DNA of 51,891 nt from Lachnospiraceae bacterium (GTDB taxonomy: Bacteria; Bacillota; Clostridia; Lachnospirales; Lachnospiraceae). This document shows positions 25,467-35,170 of this stretch, one piece after another. Positions within the stretch are counted from its first letter, which is position 1. Every line of letters begins with the position of its first letter. The notes below the pieces were generated by a model. That model did not search any database. It was not told where the DNA came from and worked only from the letters and a program-made list of their open reading frames with translations. The translations under genes were made by a program, and so were the position numbers. The stretch spans positions 1-51,891 of the forward strand of contig JAGAQI010000028.1 in NCBI GenBank assembly GCA_017622795.1, written 5' to 3'.

Positions 25467-26288
25467 CTATGCTTCCTCTACAGCCTCTGCTCCTTCTTCT
25501 GTTTCGGATTCAGATTCTGTACCTTCGGTTTCTTCCTTTACCGTAGGATGCGGATTATAAATATTTACCGTAAGCTTATCGTCAACCGTAGTAAGTTTTT
25601 CATCATTGAATACTACGGAAAACTTATAGCTACCTGCCTGTAACTCCTGTAAGATTTCTTTCTTTACCGTTACGGTATCACCGGAAAGGACAACATATTC
25701 ATCTCCGAGAATTGCGTTTCCCACTAATACTGCAACTTCTGTTGCTTTTGCAGAATCCGTACCGAGATTTACCTTAAATTGTAAATCTTCCGGCTCATCA
25801 CCGTTAAAATTAAATGTAACCTGTTCCGTAACGCTCGGCTTATTCTGATTATACTGATATTCACTATCCACAACCGAATAAAGATCCTCCATGGAATACA
25901 AGGAACCATCGATACTGAATTTTGCTTGTCCGCCGGACACACTGATGAAATCCACAACACCTTCTTTTAACTGCTTATTACCGGATGCATCTTCGGTAGA
26001 TACAATAACATGCTTGCCAACCAAAGAGAAAATCTGTGTATTTTCCGTTGTTTTGGATAAAGACTGTAATTCTTCCAACTGGCTGAAGGTTGCCATCTGT
26101 GAAATCCATTCGGTATTGGTGGTAGGCTCTAACGGATCCTGATGCTGCATTTCAGCAATGAGCAGCTGTAAAAATGCATCCTGACCAAGGTTTGTAGTAC
26201 CTTTGGTTTCTTTCTTTTCTACAGTTGTAGTGGTTGCATTATTTTCTAATACCTTGCCATTATCAACCGGCATCATCAAATTACTCAT
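25467..26288 (-). CDS. flgD: Flagellar hook capping protein FlgD
   Basis: A 273-residue protein. The conserved N-terminal export and cap segment is LGQDAFLQLLIAEMQHQDPL and EPTTNTEWISQMATFSQLEE (about 34-75). Tudor/Fn3-like domains follow (about 85-245), and the tail is rich in Glu (about 250-273). It caps the growing hook and is discarded afterwards. It follows fliK by 15 bases, with an AAGGAGG ribosome site. Confidence 0.95.
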   Translation of the reverse strand: MSNLMMPVDNGKVLENNATTTTVEKKETKGTTNLGQDAFLQLLIAEMQHQDPLEPTTNTEWISQMATFSQLEELQSLSKTTENTQIFSLVGKHVIVSTEDASGNKQLKEGVVDFISVSGGQAKFSIDGSLYSMEDLYSVVDSEYQYNQNKPSVTEQVTFNFNGDEPEDLQFKVNLGTDSAKATEVAVLVGNAILGDEYVVLSGDTVTVKKEILQELQAGSYKFSVVFNDEKLTTVDDKLTVNIYNPHPTVKEETEGTESESETEEGAEAVEEA

Positions 26289-26303
26289 GAATCCTCCTTA
26301 AGC

Positions 26304-27641
26304 TTATGCCATGTAGTTTACGGTACTTTCACCGCCATCCATGAAAATTTTTGCCAACTGGTCTGTTTCATCCGTTTGACCGATTTCTTCATCTGTAATG
26401 AATCTGCGGTTTCCGTTTTTGTGTTCTTCCTGAGAACTGTCACCGGTCTGATTGTTTTTATCGAAGGAAAAATTACCCACGGTAACTTCAATCGTGTCAA
26501 CCTTAAGCCCCTGTTCCTGAAGTGTTTCCTTAAACTGTATTATGTTACGTTCAATTGCTTCTTTTGTGAGCTCATTTTCCGCCACAAAACTGGCTTTCAA
26601 GGAACCGTCCTGCTCCGAAGTAACTGTAAGATTCACTCTTCCCAGTTCTTCCGGTGTAAGTACAATTTCCAAACTTGTAGTTTCCGATGTTACAGAAACT
26701 TTAATTTGTTCCATCATCTGATCTGCGATTTCACGGATCATCTGAACCATATTCTTCTGACCGGTAAGTTCGCTGATTTCTTCTGCTGCATTTGTTAAAT
26801 TTTGTACAAATTGATTAGCAAAATTATCTACTTCTGTAGAATTCTCTGAACCCTGTTTTTCTGCGGAAGAACCGGTTTCTTTTCCTTCTGTGTGAATTTC
26901 AAACTTAACGGTTTCTTTTTCTTCCGATGCTTCAAGGCCAACATTTTCTACTCTCGTAGAATCTTTTTCAACCTCATCTTCTGCATTTTCAAGTTTTGAA
27001 ACTGCTTCATCTACAAGAGCTTCAAAGTCCGGATTCTGAAATGCATTCAGTAAATCCTCCTGCGTTACTCCTGCCTCCTGTAAAATCTGTTCCACCTGAT
27101 TCACCAGTTCGTTTACACTGGAGAGCAACTGGGCATCTGTTAAAAGAACGACTGCATCCTGTTCACTGTTTGCCATAAGAACAAGATTCTGAAGCGTTTC
27201 CGGCTGGATTAAAGCTATATCAGATATTCCAAGCTGTTCTAAGAACTGATTCAGTTCTTCATCAGTTACACCAAGAATCTCCTTGATTGCTTCCGTTATC
27301 TGATTTAAAATTCCGGCTACACGTTCCGCTGCTTCCACGTCAGTTGCTTCTTCTTTGCTTTCTGCTTTGGTAAGCTCAGGCTTTTCTTCTGCTGTGGCGG
27401 CCGTATCATTTTTTTCTGCAGAAATCTCTGCCGGCTTTTCCGGCTGTTCTGTCTTTGCTACATCCGCAGCAGATTCTTTTTTGGTTTCTATCGGTTTGGC
27501 CGGTTGTTCCTGCGCTGCACCGGCGTTTTGCGACATCTGAATTAACTGGTCAAAGTTACTTTCCGATGTCTTTGCAGATCCGGCTTTCGCAGAATACATC
27601 ATTCCGCCGCCCGAGACACCAAAAATCTGTTGTGTCTGCAT
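26304..27641 (-). CDS. fliK: Flagellar hook-length control protein FliK
   Basis: A 445-residue protein. The long N-terminal ruler part (about 1-300) is low complexity and rich in Glu, Ala, Lys and Gln. The conserved C-terminal FliK domain (about 305-400) contains LEIVLTPEELGRVNLTVTSE and FVAENELTKEAIERNI. FliK measures hook length and triggers the FlhB switch. It is placed between the MotE-like gene and flgD, as usual in Firmicutes. Confidence 0.92.
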   Translation of the reverse strand: MQTQQIFGVSGGGMMYSAKAGSAKTSESNFDQLIQMSQNAGAAQEQPAKPIETKKESAADVAKTEQPEKPAEISAEKNDTAATAEEKPELTKAESKEEATDVEAAERVAGILNQITEAIKEILGVTDEELNQFLEQLGISDIALIQPETLQNLVLMANSEQDAVVLLTDAQLLSSVNELVNQVEQILQEAGVTQEDLLNAFQNPDFEALVDEAVSKLENAEDEVEKDSTRVENVGLEASEEKETVKFEIHTEGKETGSSAEKQGSENSTEVDNFANQFVQNLTNAAEEISELTGQKNMVQMIREIADQMMEQIKVSVTSETTSLEIVLTPEELGRVNLTVTSEQDGSLKASFVAENELTKEAIERNIIQFKETLQEQGLKVDTIEVTVGNFSFDKNNQTGDSSQEEHKNGNRRFITDEEIGQTDETDQLAKIFMDGGESTVNYMA

Positions 27642-27663
27642 ATATGATTTTCTCCTTTCTTGA

Positions 27664-27692
27664 TATCAAAAGGAGTCCGTTCCTCTTTGATA
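27664..27692 (-). other. Hairpin between the MotE-like gene and fliK
   Basis: TATCAAAGAGGA (27692-27681 on the minus strand) pairs with TCCTTTTGATA (27674-27664), with one bulged base and a six-base loop. It lies directly after the stop of the MotE-like gene and before the fliK ribosome site. No T run follows. It could be a processing or stabilising element. Confidence 0.4.
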
Positions 27693-27695
27693 CGA

Positions 27696-28466
27696 TTATT
27701 CGAGGTCCTCTAATCCCAGTTCAATCATACGATTCTCAATTCTGGCTGCGAATAATGGTTCCATCTCGGTTAATATTTCCGAAACAATTGCCGGTTTCAT
27801 ACACTCCAGCAGTCTGCAGATTAAATCAATATCACTCGGCATTTCAGAAAGAATCGCTGCTGCATCACCGGCATCCATTTTAGCAAGATAATCTGCATAT
27901 TTCTTAATGCTGTCTTCGATCATCTGCTTTTCTAAAAGCTCTGCGTATATTTTTGCTGCATTGTTCGGATACATTTCCGCGTACCATTTCAGATACTCGT
28001 CTGTTGACGGAGCCTTTTCATTAAAGACTACTTCGCGGTCAAACTTTTCGCGAAGCTTCGCAAATGCGTCCTGCTCTTCTTCGTAATGGCGCAGAGAATC
28101 AATTTCCTTTTGAAGCTCTGCAAGCCGGTCCGCATAATCAGAGTTCTCCTCTTTATATTTATCGACCAAAATTTCTAATTCCTTAATATATTCCACCGCT
28201 TCTGCAAGATTTTTATACGGATATGCATTTTCATAGGCTTCCTGTTCTTCGGATACATCGGGCAAAATACGATTAATCACCGGAACATCCTTTAATACAG
28301 GCCGTAATACCTCGCTGCCTAATCCTCCCACATCAAACTTAATCAGCAATGCCAGGATTGCAAGCCAGATAAGTACAATCAAAAAAATAATCAGGACCGT
28401 CAGAACTTTGCCGCTGCCGCCCCGTTCTTCTTTATCCAAATCCTGAATTTTATCTTTTTTTGCCAT
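27696..28466 (-). CDS. MotE/YlxF-like flagellar protein with MgtE-N-like domain
   Basis: A 256-residue protein. One transmembrane helix (about 22-45) is followed by a coiled coil (about 85-140). The C-terminal domain resembles the MgtE intracellular N-domain (MDAGDAAAILSEMPSDIDLI, then RLLECMKPAIVSEILTEMEP and FAARIENRM). This matches B. subtilis YlxF and proteobacterial MotE, which chaperone or support stators. The position between fliJ and fliK is the YlxF position. The family is confident; the exact role is inferred. Confidence 0.85.
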   Translation of the reverse strand: MAKKDKIQDLDKEERGGSGKVLTVLIIFLIVLIWLAILALLIKFDVGGLGSEVLRPVLKDVPVINRILPDVSEEQEAYENAYPYKNLAEAVEYIKELEILVDKYKEENSDYADRLAELQKEIDSLRHYEEEQDAFAKLREKFDREVVFNEKAPSTDEYLKWYAEMYPNNAAKIYAELLEKQMIEDSIKKYADYLAKMDAGDAAAILSEMPSDIDLICRLLECMKPAIVSEILTEMEPLFAARIENRMIELGLEDLE

Positions 28467-28468
28467 AA

Positions 28469-28957
28469 CTAATTTTCCCTTTCTTTTGCTTTTCCGAAGC
28501 GGAAAGTAACCAATTCATTAATTTCCTGCTGATCGGCAGCTTCCATTTCCTTTAAAAACTCTTCCAAAGCATGTTCCCTGAGCTTTTCCTGAATTTTTCG
28601 CTCCTTCATGGCATTTTCCAACTTTGCCTGAGCAAGTTGTACATTTTTTTCTGCCTGTCTTACCACAAGAATTTGCTCTGCAATGCGAAGTTCCATGGTC
28701 TTTATAGCATTTTCCAACTGGTTTAAACTGATTAACTGTTGTCTTACGGAACTTCCTTCACTCATATTCGGAGAAATGGAAGCCATCGTTTCCCTTTTTT
28801 GCTCAATGTACAGATTCTTTTTTCTAAGAAACTCTGCCAATTTTTCCTCTTCTTCGTTCAGAACAGCCTTAGCCAGACCAAAAGCTGTTTTTGCCTGATC
28901 CTCCAGCTTTTCTTTAATATTCAGCAAGCTCTGCATTTTATATACAAATTTAGCCAT
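28469..28957 (-). CDS. fliJ: Flagellar export chaperone/stalk protein FliJ
   Basis: A 162-residue, nearly all-helical coiled-coil protein with the typical start FVYKMQSLLNIKEKLEDQAK. FliJ inserts into the FliI hexamer and activates the export gate through FlhA. The ATG lies inside the last codons of fliI (ATGGCTAA, eight-base overlap) with AAGGGA ten bases upstream. A TTG two codons earlier is less likely. Confidence 0.93.
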   Translation of the reverse strand: MAKFVYKMQSLLNIKEKLEDQAKTAFGLAKAVLNEEEEKLAEFLRKKNLYIEQKRETMASISPNMSEGSSVRQQLISLNQLENAIKTMELRIAEQILVVRQAEKNVQLAQAKLENAMKERKIQEKLREHALEEFLKEMEAADQQEINELVTFRFGKAKEREN

Positions 28958-30254
28958 CTGCAAAAATTCCCTTCAGCAGCTCAATGGTTTCTTCAAAGGT
29001 AAACTTTTCATCCACCTGCTGCATCAAAAAGCTGTTAACCTCATTGATTTTTGAAATTGCATAGTCAATCTCTTTATTGGAACCGGCTTTATATGCACCG
29101 ATATTAATTAAATCTTCCGATTCACTGTAAGTTGCCAAAACATTTTTCAGTTTATTTGCAAACTGCTTATGTTCCTTTGTGGCAATGGAACTCATAACAC
29201 GGGAAATACTCTGCAAAATATCAATCGCAGGATAATGGTTTTTATGAGCCATTTTTCTGGATAATACAATATGTCCGTCCAAAATACCTCTGGCGGTATC
29301 TGCAATCGGTTCGTTCATATCATCACCATCTACTAACACCGTATATATTCCGGTGATAGAGCCCTTGGCTGTTTTTCCTGCGCGTTCCAAAAGTTTTGGC
29401 ATTTCCGCATACACACTCGGCGGATAGCCACGGGATACCGGCGGTTCTCCGGATGCTAACCCGATTTCTCTCTGTGCCATGGAAAAACGGGTCATAGAGT
29501 CCATCATAAGTAAGACATCTTTACCGCAATCACGGAAATATTCCGCAATGGCTGTGGCTGTTTTTGCTGCTTTTTTTCGTATCAAAGCAGGCTGGTCAGA
29601 GGTTGCTACGACAATAACCGAACGGCGCACACCTTCTTCTCCCAGGTCGCGCTCCAGGAATTCCCTTACCTCTCGGCCACGCTCTCCGATAAGGGCAATT
29701 ACATTAATATCTGCCTTTGTGTTTCTGGCAAACATACCAAGCAGTGTACTTTTACCAACACCGGAACCGGCGAAAATACCGATTCTCTGACCTTTACCAA
29801 GGGTCATAATCGCATCTACTGCTTTTACACCGAGAGGGAGAACCTCTTGGATAAGAACACGTTCCATCGGATTTGGAGGCATTGCCTCAGAATTACGAAA
29901 TTCGGTCAGATGCAGTTCTTCACCATTAAAAGGCTGCCCCAAACCGTTCAATACTTTACCGAGAAGCTCCGGACCAACCGGAACCTGTGCAGGCGCACAG
30001 TCTCCTTGTACGTAATCACCGATTTGCACACCGGAAATATCTTCATAAGGCATAAGCTGCAGTCGTCCGTCGGTAAATCCAACCACTTCCGCCAATACTT
30101 CTTTTTGCGTACCGGCTAAAATAATACGGCAGGTATCACCAACCTTTGCCTCCGGCCCGGTAGATTCCACCGTAAGTCCTACTACTTTTACAACCTTGCC
30201 GTAGGTCTTTATGTAATTTTTGTTGCATACATTCAGATATCCGGCTAAATTCAT
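28950..30254 (-). CDS. fliI: Flagellum-specific export ATPase FliI
   Basis: A 434-residue F1-beta-like ATPase: Walker A GSGVGKST at 163-170, the segment VIALIGERGREVREFLERDL, Walker B VLLMMDSMTRFSMAQREIGL, and SGEPPVSRGYPPSVYAEMP. It forms a hexamer at the export gate and releases chaperones from substrates. It is flanked by fliH and fliJ, its partners. Confidence 0.97.
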   Translation of the reverse strand: MNLAGYLNVCNKNYIKTYGKVVKVVGLTVESTGPEAKVGDTCRIILAGTQKEVLAEVVGFTDGRLQLMPYEDISGVQIGDYVQGDCAPAQVPVGPELLGKVLNGLGQPFNGEELHLTEFRNSEAMPPNPMERVLIQEVLPLGVKAVDAIMTLGKGQRIGIFAGSGVGKSTLLGMFARNTKADINVIALIGERGREVREFLERDLGEEGVRRSVIVVATSDQPALIRKKAAKTATAIAEYFRDCGKDVLLMMDSMTRFSMAQREIGLASGEPPVSRGYPPSVYAEMPKLLERAGKTAKGSITGIYTVLVDGDDMNEPIADTARGILDGHIVLSRKMAHKNHYPAIDILQSISRVMSSIATKEHKQFANKLKNVLATYSESEDLINIGAYKAGSNKEIDYAISKINEVNSFLMQQVDEKFTFEETIELLKGIFADG

Positions 30255-30271
30255 TTTTACTTCATCCTATA

Positions 30272-31177
30272 TTAACCAAGTAAAGAAAGCTCCTCCAGCA
30301 GACCGTTCAGTCTGACACCAAGGCCGCAATCAATGACACGGTTTTCGTTTTCTAATTTGCAGCTGCCTTCCGGTAAAGCTGCATCTTTTTTAAATTTCAA
30401 TGCAAATTTATCCTGGTAATGTTCTTTGATTTTTGGAAATAAGGAAGAATATTTTTTGTAATCCTCTTCACTTAACAGAACATCAAACTGCGTATCCTTT
30501 TGGGCAAGTCCAAGACCTGTTTCAATTAAATAGACCAGGATTTCTTTGTGGTTCTCGTACGCCACATTTGTAACCTTTTTTACAAGTTCAATTAAAATAT
30601 CCGCAAAGGCAGGTTCCAACTCTGCAATTTTTTGTGCATACTGTTGTTCAAGCTGCTGTCTGCGTACTTCTAAATCTGCAAGAACCTTCTCTTCTTCTGC
30701 TTTGGCACGCATGGTACCTTCTTCATAGCCTTGTGCCGATGCCATTTTCAGGATGCTTTCCTTGGCAATTTCAGCATCCTTCTTCGCCACATCAATTAGT
30801 GCATCTGCCTGGGCTCTTGCTTTTTTAACAATGTCTTCTTCCTTGCGGTTAATAATCGGCAGCATTTCTGCCATAATTTCTTCCCGCAGAGAAGCCTTTA
30901 TTTCTTCTATATCCTGCTCTGTAAGAACCGGCTGTACTTCCTCAGATGCAGAGTCTTCCTCCGGAGTATCGATTTCCCCGATATCTTCCGCAAGTAATCC
31001 CTGTACAAACTCGCCATTGGTAGCCGGCTCGGAAGAAATGTCACGGAACATATATAATTTCTTAGCCCGTTCTTCTATCTCACTCTCCCGCTCTTCCATG
31101 TCCAGATTCTTAATTTTCTGTGTATCATAGGCAATGGAATATGCCTTAATCATATTACTAGACAACGAGCTCGTCAC
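30272..31177 (-). CDS. fliH: Flagellar assembly protein FliH
   Basis: A 301-residue protein. The N-terminal region is charged. A long helical central part (about 110-200) has EEIKASLREEIMAEM and EEGTMRAKAEEEKVLADLEV. The C-terminal FliH/VATPase-E-like domain follows (about 205-301). It is the peripheral stator and negative regulator of FliI. The frame opens with a GTG inside the end of fliG, with GAGG five bases upstream. An ATG eight codons later (31153) lies just after the fliG stop but lacks a clear ribosome site. The GTG is used here with moderate certainty. Confidence 0.9.
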   Translation of the reverse strand: MTSSLSSNMIKAYSIAYDTQKIKNLDMEERESEIEERAKKLYMFRDISSEPATNGEFVQGLLAEDIGEIDTPEEDSASEEVQPVLTEQDIEEIKASLREEIMAEMLPIINRKEEDIVKKARAQADALIDVAKKDAEIAKESILKMASAQGYEEGTMRAKAEEEKVLADLEVRRQQLEQQYAQKIAELEPAFADILIELVKKVTNVAYENHKEILVYLIETGLGLAQKDTQFDVLLSEEDYKKYSSLFPKIKEHYQDKFALKFKKDAALPEGSCKLENENRVIDCGLGVRLNGLLEELSLLG

Positions 31178-32171
31178 CTCCGCCTCTGGATGTTACGATT
31201 TCACCGGAGTCCTCTAACTTACGGATAATATTAACAATCTTCTGCTGTGCTTCTTCTACATCCTTCATACGTACAGGTCCCATGAAATCCATATCCTCTC
31301 GAATCATGGTTGCAAGACGCTTGGACAGGTTATTAAAGATTGCATTCTGAACTTCTTCATTTGCACTCTTAAGGGCAACCGCAAGTTCGTTATTATCAAC
31401 TTCACGCATCACACGCTGGATGGAGCGGTCGTCCAAAGTAAGAATATCTTCGAATACGAACATCTTCTTGCGGATTTCGTCGGCAAGTTCCGGCTCGTCG
31501 ATTTCCAAGGTTTCCATGATATGTTTTTCTGTACCACGGTCTACGGTATTTAAAATTTCTACGATAGCATCCACACCACCGGCCAATGTGTAATCCTGAT
31601 TTGCCAAAGAAGAAAGCTTTCTTTCCAATACTCGTTCCACCTCTTTAATAACATCCGGCGAGGTACGGTCCATTTGTGCAATACGCTTTGCAACATCTGC
31701 CTGCTTATCCTGCGGCAGCTGGGAAATAATGGTAGATGCCTGTCCGGTAGACAAGTAGGATAAAATAAGGGCAATCGTCTGCGGATGTTCTTCCTGAATA
31801 AAGTTTAAAATCTGAGAAGCATCGATTTTGCGGATAAATTCGAACGGGCGAACCTGCAAGGAGGCGGTAAGCTTTCCGATAACTTCCATTGCTTTTTCCG
31901 CACCGAGCGCTTTTTCCAAAAGGTCTTTGGCATAGCCGATACCGCCTTCTGCAATATACTGCTGTGCAAGACAAACCTCGTAAAACTCGTCTAAAACCTC
32001 TTCCTTCAAAGACTGGCTGACACTACGGGTATTTGCAATTTCCAATGTTAACTGTTCTATTTCATCTTCTTTTAAATGTTTAAATACATTGGACGCTTTA
32101 TCAGGGCCTAATGTAATTAACAAAATCGCCGCTTTCTGCACGCCGTTTAAATCACCAATTTTTACAGCCAT
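31158..32171 (-). CDS. fliG: Flagellar motor switch protein FliG
   Basis: A 337-residue protein in three domains. The N-terminal domain has KAAILLITLGPDKASNVFKH. The middle armadillo domain has the EHPQ motif (FIQEEHPQTIALILSYL). The C-terminal domain has the charged helix for MotA contact (ILTLDDRSIQRVMREVDNNE). It sits on FliF and converts ion flow into torque. The gene lies between fliF and fliH, as expected. Confidence 0.97.
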   Translation of the reverse strand: MAVKIGDLNGVQKAAILLITLGPDKASNVFKHLKEDEIEQLTLEIANTRSVSQSLKEEVLDEFYEVCLAQQYIAEGGIGYAKDLLEKALGAEKAMEVIGKLTASLQVRPFEFIRKIDASQILNFIQEEHPQTIALILSYLSTGQASTIISQLPQDKQADVAKRIAQMDRTSPDVIKEVERVLERKLSSLANQDYTLAGGVDAIVEILNTVDRGTEKHIMETLEIDEPELADEIRKKMFVFEDILTLDDRSIQRVMREVDNNELAVALKSANEEVQNAIFNNLSKRLATMIREDMDFMGPVRMKDVEEAQQKIVNIIRKLEDSGEIVTSRGGGDELVV

Positions 32172-32189
32172 ACTTTCACCCCTTGTGTA

Positions 32190-33794
32190 TTAATAATCCC
32201 AGTCCTCATTTAACCAGTTACGTAAAAGCTGGGCAACCGCTTCCGGATTTTCCTCGAAAAACTTTTCGATCAACTTTCTTGTTTCGGACTGCTCGCTGAA
32301 TTCTACATCCTCTAAAGACTGGTTTTCCTTCGTAGTAGCAAGTAACTGCTCTACAGATAATTCCGGTTCCAGTTCGGTAACTTCCACAGGAGCCATACCT
32401 CGGAAAATTACAAAGAGAAGGAAACCAATTAAAATTGCCGCAAGTAAAATCTGGAGATAGAATGTCCAGTCTCTTGCTACTTCTTCTCTTTCAATATAAT
32501 TGTAAATATCATAAGTTACCAATTCTACATTATCTTCTGAAATACCGGTAGCCTTTGCAATGATGGAAACCAGTTCTTCCTTCGTTTCCGTACGGACAGG
32601 TCCCGGATTTTGTGCCACATATTCTTCAAAGGTAATATCGTCTAAAATGCCGAGAATTTCTAAATCCTCTTCTTTGATGTCAATCACACGGCTTGCGGTT
32701 ACGGCAATGGAGGATTCCTCTACATTGATTGTACCGCTGGCATATACCGTTTCCGTAATTTTGGAACTGGATTGATAAAATCTGTCTTCTGTATGGGTTT
32801 CATAGGTACCGTCGCTGTTTTGGGTAATATAATAATCCACTTCATCGTTAGAATCGGTTCCCGGAATGTCTCCGTAGCCGTTTTCACCTTCACTGGAAGT
32901 TTCATGTTCTTCTACCAAAACACCGTGTATTTCACCTTCCAACGGAAAATACTCAGTAAATAATTCTTTTACTTTGTCATAATTAATCGACAAATAAGGT
33001 GCAACATTTACATCGGTGTAATTGTTCATAAGTATCGCACCCTCTACCTGGTCAATATAAACTTCTCTCATTTTTTCGGATAACACCAGTGTATCCGTAA
33101 AATCAATTTCTTCTTCGTCTTCAACAACGCCACCGTTAAAAAGCATGGTACCTTCATCATCAACAATGGTAATGTCATCAATATTCGGATTACCTACCGC
33201 ACGGGATATAGCCCATGCAATCCCCTCCGCCGAAGACTTTTTAAAATCATCATTTGTTATAAGTACAACACTGATGGGAATAGTTTTACTACTGGTAAGA
33301 ATAGAGTTTGAGGTATCCTTCGGAATATAATTTATGGTAGCATCCACAATTCCCGGATAATATTTCACAAGATATGCTTCCAAATCAGATACAACATACA
33401 AATGATTTTTGAGCAAACGCTCGCCGTTTGTGGTTGTCAATTCATTATTCAATAAATTTTCAAGACCAAACCCCTGATCTACCATATCACTGACAGAAAC
33501 TGTCATAATGGCATCCATATACATTTCTTCATCTACCATAACAGTAAGATTATCAGAGGCAAGTTTGGTTTCAATGGCACTTTCTTTTAAAAGCGAAACC
33601 ACCTGGCTGGCTGTTTTAGTATCTTCAAATGTACCTAATTCCGTATATTTTGTTCTTCCAAGAATTGCAACCAGTACCGCAATCAGCACTATCACAACCG
33701 ATATAGCCGAAATAATGATGGTCTTCTGCTTACTGGTCCATTTATTCCAGTATTCTAAGAATTTTTTCGGAAGTTCTTTTAATCTCTCCTGCAT
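32190..33794 (-). CDS. fliF: Flagellar MS-ring protein FliF
   Basis: A 534-residue protein with two transmembrane helices (about 26-46 and 445-465). Between them lie the YscJ/FliF ring domains, with the segment LLKESAIETKLASDNLTVMV and, later, the periplasmic FliF domain. The cytoplasmic C-terminal tail binds FliG and ends in NWLNEDWDY. It is the first structure built in the membrane and houses the export gate. An AAAGGAG ribosome site precedes the ATG. Confidence 0.96.
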   Translation of the reverse strand: MQERLKELPKKFLEYWNKWTSKQKTIIISAISVVIVLIAVLVAILGRTKYTELGTFEDTKTASQVVSLLKESAIETKLASDNLTVMVDEEMYMDAIMTVSVSDMVDQGFGLENLLNNELTTTNGERLLKNHLYVVSDLEAYLVKYYPGIVDATINYIPKDTSNSILTSSKTIPISVVLITNDDFKKSSAEGIAWAISRAVGNPNIDDITIVDDEGTMLFNGGVVEDEEEIDFTDTLVLSEKMREVYIDQVEGAILMNNYTDVNVAPYLSINYDKVKELFTEYFPLEGEIHGVLVEEHETSSEGENGYGDIPGTDSNDEVDYYITQNSDGTYETHTEDRFYQSSSKITETVYASGTINVEESSIAVTASRVIDIKEEDLEILGILDDITFEEYVAQNPGPVRTETKEELVSIIAKATGISEDNVELVTYDIYNYIEREEVARDWTFYLQILLAAILIGFLLFVIFRGMAPVEVTELEPELSVEQLLATTKENQSLEDVEFSEQSETRKLIEKFFEENPEAVAQLLRNWLNEDWDY

Positions 33795-33858
33795 GTTATT
33801 GCTCCTTTATGCTGCTTTTACCTTCCCCTGCAGCTGAATTTTAAATGCATTTGCATCT

Positions 33859-34170
33859 TTAGAACTGAATTGCCATAATTTCCTGATATGCCTGCGTTAC
33901 CGCATTCTTAATTGCAACGGTATACTGCAGGGAAATGTTGGCTTTTTGCTGTGCCACCAGCAAATCGGTTACACTGTCATTTAACCCAAGCATATATTCC
34001 AATTCTGCCTGTTCTGCTTCATTGGTAGCTTGTTCCGTTTCCTGAATCAGACCCATCGCAGAATTAAGCAGTGCTTCAAAAGTTTGTGTGTTTGCCCCGG
34101 TTAACTTTTTACTGTCTTCCGTAAGCAGGTTGTCAAATAAAGACACACCCTGAATGGATGAAATATTCAT
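33859..34170 (-). CDS. fliE: Flagellar hook-basal body protein FliE
   Basis: A 103-residue small protein with the FliE signature in its C-terminal half (LGLNDSVTDLLVAQQKANIS and LQYTVAIKNAVTQAYQEIM). It joins the MS ring to the rod. It is followed 64 bases later by fliF. The order flgB-flgC-fliE-fliF is the conserved start of the operon. Confidence 0.96.
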   Translation of the reverse strand: MNISSIQGVSLFDNLLTEDSKKLTGANTQTFEALLNSAMGLIQETEQATNEAEQAELEYMLGLNDSVTDLLVAQQKANISLQYTVAIKNAVTQAYQEIMAIQF

Positions 34171-34197
34171 TTAGACTCTCCTTATTATGTATATATA

Positions 34198-34659
34198 CTA
34201 TTTACCAAGCTCCAAACCCTTTAAGGCCATATTCTTCGTAGCATTGAAAGCTGTTACGTTAGCTTCATAAGAACGGCTGGCATCAATCAGGTTTGTCATT
34301 TCGGTTACGGTATTTACGTTCGGATAAGTAACATATCCGTCTTCATCCGCATCCGGATGCCCCGGCTCATAAACCTTTTTCATAGCAGCAACATGATCTT
34401 CTGCTATAGCAGAAATTTTAACACCGGAGCCGATTTGCGGATTATAAGACAAGCCGGTTTTCTGGGCAGTAAGATAAGACTCAAAATTACGGTTATTCAT
34501 AGAACGTTCCGCAAAAACTACCGTCTGTCTTCTGTAAGGATCTCCGTCTTCATCTCTGGTTGTATTTACATTAGCCACGTTTTGGGCAATAATATCCATT
34601 CTGGTACGCTGGGCGGTCATTCCGCTTGCACTGATATTAAGACTGGTCATTAAAGACAT
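34198..34659 (-). CDS. flgC: Proximal rod protein FlgC
   Basis: A 153-residue rod protein with the N-terminal axial motif SLNISASGMTAQRTRMDIIA and QNVANVNTTRDEDG. The C-terminus is typical for FlgC (YPNVNTVTEMTNLIDASRSY and EANVTAFNATKNMA). It polymerises with FlgB in the proximal rod. It has a strong AAAGGAGG ribosome site and lies 26 bases after flgB. Confidence 0.97.
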   Translation of the reverse strand: MSLMTSLNISASGMTAQRTRMDIIAQNVANVNTTRDEDGDPYRRQTVVFAERSMNNRNFESYLTAQKTGLSYNPQIGSGVKISAIAEDHVAAMKKVYEPGHPDADEDGYVTYPNVNTVTEMTNLIDASRSYEANVTAFNATKNMALKGLELGK

Positions 34660-34685
34660 AATAAACCTCCTTTATAAACGATTAC

Positions 34686-35087
34686 TTACTGGCGGACAAG
34701 CACGGATTTTAAACGGTTAAATTCATGCGTCATGGAATCCAGCAACGCATAATATTTTATCTGGTTGTCTGCCAGATATGCCTGCTCCGTATCAATATCT
34801 ACATTATTTCCGTCGTAACGGTAACTTAATGTGGAATATTCGGTGTAAACCCGTGGATTCAAAGAACCAAGATTCAGATTTGCCACCTTTTTATCCATAT
34901 TTTTTGTATGTAAAGACGTATCGGATAAAGCTTCGGATAGCAGGGATTCAAAATTTAAATCCTTTCGCTTATAATCCGGAGTATCTACATTGGCAATGTT
35001 ATTGGCAATGATTTCATTCTTTGTCCAACTTGCTCCTGCTGCTTTATTCAGCACGTTGATATAGTTATATGCATCTGATCCGATCAT
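34686..35087 (-). CDS. flgB: Proximal rod protein FlgB, first gene of the fla/che operon
   Basis: A 133-residue rod protein with the signature NEIIANNIANVDTPDYKRKD near the N-terminus and a typical C-terminal helix (YYALLDSMTHEFNRLKSVLV). It is the first gene of the motility transcript, with AAAGGGTG eight bases before the ATG. The 255-base gap upstream holds the operon promoter, a possible CodY site and the codY terminator. Confidence 0.96.
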   Translation of the reverse strand: MIGSDAYNYINVLNKAAGASWTKNEIIANNIANVDTPDYKRKDLNFESLLSEALSDTSLHTKNMDKKVANLNLGSLNPRVYTEYSTLSYRYDGNNVDIDTEQAYLADNQIKYYALLDSMTHEFNRLKSVLVRQ

Positions 35088-35130
35088 GTCTCATTCACCC
35101 TTTCTACAATATTACAAAGTCTCATCCTCT

Positions 35131-35158
35131 ATTATACTATCTTTTGGCGAAAACACAA
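35131..35158 (-). promoter_or_regulatory. Sigma-A type promoter of the fla/che operon
   Basis: TTGTGT (35158-35153) and a perfect TATAAT (35136-35131) are separated by 16 bases on the minus strand. Transcription would start near 35124, about 37 bases before the flgB ATG. I see no sigma-28 consensus here. A sigma-A promoter for the early operon parallels the PA promoter of B. subtilis. Confidence 0.72.
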
Positions 35159-35170
35159 GATTTATTTCTG

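Noticed and set aside
33795-33858. 12-codon ORF between fliE and fliF
   Set aside because: It has no ribosome site and no coupling to the fliF start; it looks like chance.
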